Of a DNA stretch of 64,000 nucleotides, positions 62,303 through 64,000 are shown piece after piece. The notes under the pieces were generated by a model. That model ran no database searches. It was not told where the DNA came from and saw only the letters and a list, made by a program, of their open reading frames with translations. Both the position numbers and the translations under genes were made by a program. Location of the stretch: the NCBI RefSeq assembly GCF_000161795.2, contig NZ_CP006882.1, positions 682,001-746,000 on the forward strand. The letters run 5' to 3'. Position 1 is the stretch's first letter. Each line of letters opens with the position of its first letter. This DNA is from Synechococcus sp. WH 8109 (lineage in GTDB: Bacteria; Cyanobacteriota; Cyanobacteriia; PCC-6307; Cyanobiaceae).

Positions 62303-63264
62303 CAACCCCTGCGGAGGCTCGCCGGATCGAACAGCGCTCTCTGCGCCTCGGGGTTGGAGCCAACGCAGTGATGGCCTTGGCTGGGTTTTCCGCCCATGTG
62401 CTCACCGGATCCTCGGCCCTGCTCTTGGACGGCCTTTATTCCGCTGTGTTGGTGGGGTCGTCCTTGATTGCCAGTCGCATCAGCCTCAACGTGGTCCGGC
62501 CGCCGGATCGAGCCTGGCCCTACGGCTACGAGGGCCAGGAAGCCCTGTACGTGCTGTTTCGCTCCCTGGTGCTGCTCGGGGTGATCGGCTTTGGCGTCGG
62601 CAGCTCCTGCTCCACCTTGATCGATTGGTGGCGGGGAATAAGCATTGCGCCGCTGCATCTGGAGCCGGTGGCGCTCTACACCGCTTTGATGACAGCGCTC
62701 TGTGGACTGCTGGCCTGGCGGCACCGCAGGGATTGGCGCCGCACGGGTCGGGTGTCGCTGCTGCTATTCACAGAGGCCCGCAATGCCCGGATCGATGCTG
62801 TGATCACCTTGGCCACCGGTCTGGCCCTGCTGGCGTCGCCGCTGCTCTTGGCAACGCCCTTGTCTGCCCTTGCGCCGATCACCGATGCCCTGCTGGTGCT
62901 GGCGGTGAGCCTGGCCTTGCTGCGTGAACCGCTGGCGGCGCTTCGGGATGCCATGACCCAGGCGGCGGGCTGTGCCGCCGACCCGGATGTGCTCCAGCGC
63001 ACGCGATTGGTGTTGATGCAGGAGCTGGTGGGGCTTCAGCTGCAGATGATGGATTTCACGGTGCAGCAGCTGGGCCGCACGGCCTTTGTCGTGGTCTACA
63101 TCAATCCGCTGCAGCCCCAGGAAAGTCGGGTGATTGATGGGTTGCGCCATCACATCGATGCCCGCTGCAGTGCCGAACTCGGACGTCCGGTGCGCTCTGA
63201 GGTGATCCTCACGGTGATGCCGCCGATTCACCGCCAGGATCCAAGGCCGCAGACGGCCCCTTAG
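62299..63264 (+). CDS. Cation diffusion facilitator (CDF) transporter
   Basis: A 321-residue membrane protein with about six hydrophobic segments and a C-terminal soluble domain. The CDF fold is suggested by [19 protein letters not shown] in helix 2 and [16 protein letters not shown] in helix 5, each carrying an Asp of the metal site. It would export Zn2+, Fe2+ or similar. ATG 62299 overlaps trmFO (ATGA). Confidence 0.8.
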   Translation: MTTPAEARRIEQRSLRLGVGANAVMALAGFSAHVLTGSSALLLDGLYSAVLVGSSLIASRISLNVVRPPDRAWPYGYEGQEALYVLFRSLVLLGVIGFGVGSSCSTLIDWWRGISIAPLHLEPVALYTALMTALCGLLAWRHRRDWRRTGRVSLLLFTEARNARIDAVITLATGLALLASPLLLATPLSALAPITDALLVLAVSLALLREPLAALRDAMTQAAGCAADPDVLQRTRLVLMQELVGLQLQMMDFTVQQLGRTAFVVVYINPLQPQESRVIDGLRHHIDARCSAELGRPVRSEVILTVMPPIHRQDPRPQTAP

Positions 63265-63288
63265 CGTCACCCCCAAAGAAGCGATGCC

Positions 63289-64000
63289 ATGAGCGAGAAC
63301 CAGCAGTGGGATGCCGTTGTGATCGGTTCCGGCATCGGTGGTTTGGTCACCGCCAGTCAGTTGGCGGCCAAGGGAGCCAAGACTCTCGTCTTGGAGCGCT
63401 ATCTGATCCCCGGCGGCAGTGGTGGTGCCTTCAAACGCGAGGGCTACACCTTTGATGTGGGGGCCTCGATGATCTTCGGCTTCGGCAAGAAAGGTTTCAC
63501 CAACCTGCTTACCCGGGCCCTTACTGATGTGGGGGAGCACTGCGACACCATCCCTGACCCCGCCCAGCTCGAGTACCACATGCCCGGTGGGCTGCGCATC
63601 GCCGTGGATCGCGACTACGAGCAGTTCATCGCCGATCTCACGGCGCGGTTTCCCCATGAGGCGAAGGGTATTCGCCGCTTCTATGACACCTGCTGGCAAG
63701 TTTTCAATTGCCTCGATGCAATGCCGCTTCTCTCACTGGAGGATCCGGCTTATCTCACCAAGGTGTTCTTCAAGGCACCACTGGCCTGTCTGGGGCTGGC
63801 TCGCTGGCTGCCGTTCAACGTCGGTGCGGTGGCCCGCGAGCACATCAAGGACGAGCAGCTGCTCAAGTTCATTGACATCGAGTGTTTCTGCTGGTCGGTG
63901 ATGCCGGCGGACCGCACGCCGATGATCAATGCCGGCATGGTGTTTTCCGATCGGCATGCGGGCGGGATCAACTACCCCAAGGGAGGCGTCGGCGTGATCG
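63289..64000 (+). CDS. crtH: Carotenoid isomerase, partial (CrtH)
   Basis: The first 237 residues of the prolycopene isomerase; the window ends before the stop. FAD motif VIGSGIGGLVTASQLAAKG, then LERYLIPGGSGGAFKREGYTFDVGASMIFG, which is typical of CrtH/CrtISO. It converts poly-cis to all-trans lycopene. Starts at ATG 63289. Confidence 0.92.
   Translation, partial: MSENQQWDAVVIGSGIGGLVTASQLAAKGAKTLVLERYLIPGGSGGAFKREGYTFDVGASMIFGFGKKGFTNLLTRALTDVGEHCDTIPDPAQLEYHMPGGLRIAVDRDYEQFIADLTARFPHEAKGIRRFYDTCWQVFNCLDAMPLLSLEDPAYLTKVFFKAPLACLGLARWLPFNVGAVAREHIKDEQLLKFIDIECFCWSVMPADRTPMINAGMVFSDRHAGGINYPKGGVGVI

Noticed and set aside
62764-63699. A 311-aa minus-strand frame
   Set aside because: Antisense to the CDF and crtH genes.

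Overview
The window looks like the chromosome of a marine Synechococcus (picocyanobacterium). It is GC-rich, with tightly packed genes that often overlap by 1-8 bases. It carries photosynthetic and cyanobacterial genes: a PsbY-like gene, the carotenoid isomerase crtH, a high-light-inducible protein, a cyAbrB regulator, CGLD27, a Rieske chlorophyll-catabolism-like oxygenase, and glucosylglycerol-phosphate phosphatase. It also has several small families (DUF3721, DUF3764, DUF2811, DUF3386, DUF3318) that I associate with picocyanobacteria. No species was identified by database comparison.

Layout. 1-44.1 kb is ordinary core genome: an ABC exporter, an AgcS symporter, carB, rsfS, asparaginase, tRNA-fMet, a GMC oxidoreductase, CbiX, a SulP transporter, a four-gene polar amino-acid ABC importer (17.1-20.7 kb), cyAbrB, AlkB, the metA-metY pair, a lytic transglycosylase, a kinase-like protein, an unidentified 504-aa protein, a GST, a Rieske oxygenase, stpA, an ArsS-like radical SAM enzyme, two DUF3721 proteins, a Fur-family regulator, a phosphodiesterase, a 2OG oxygenase, a PiT-like membrane protein, a PPOX flavoprotein and a histone-deacetylase-family protein.

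44.35-58.45 kb is an accessory region unlike the rest. It holds almost only very small genes (27-103 codons), many below 60 codons, plus gene relics and repeats. Its left part (44354-49988) is bracketed by a perfect 296-bp direct repeat carrying the 5' end of the deacetylase gene and most of a small neighbouring gene. The deacetylase is intact at the left copy and the small gene is intact at the right copy, so about 5.6 kb was gained with duplication of the target. Inside is a second, diverged pair of ~355-bp repeats. Right of the bracketed segment lie more microprotein genes (including two overlapping zinc-ribbon genes and a likely four-gene minus-strand run at 54.7-55.4 kb), an hli gene, and relics of a membrane protein, a staphylococcal-nuclease-like protein and a frameshifted small gene. 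The region ends at the 3' end of tRNA-Pro.

58.5-64 kb returns to core genes: a renalase-like flavoprotein, a 57-aa membrane protein, tRNA-Lys, a gamma-carbonic-anhydrase-family protein, psbY-like, trmFO, a CDF transporter and crtH (cut by the window end).

The most unusual material is the microprotein-rich region and its repeats. I see no complete defence system, CRISPR array, integrase or transposase in it, and functions for most of the small proteins cannot be read from sequence.
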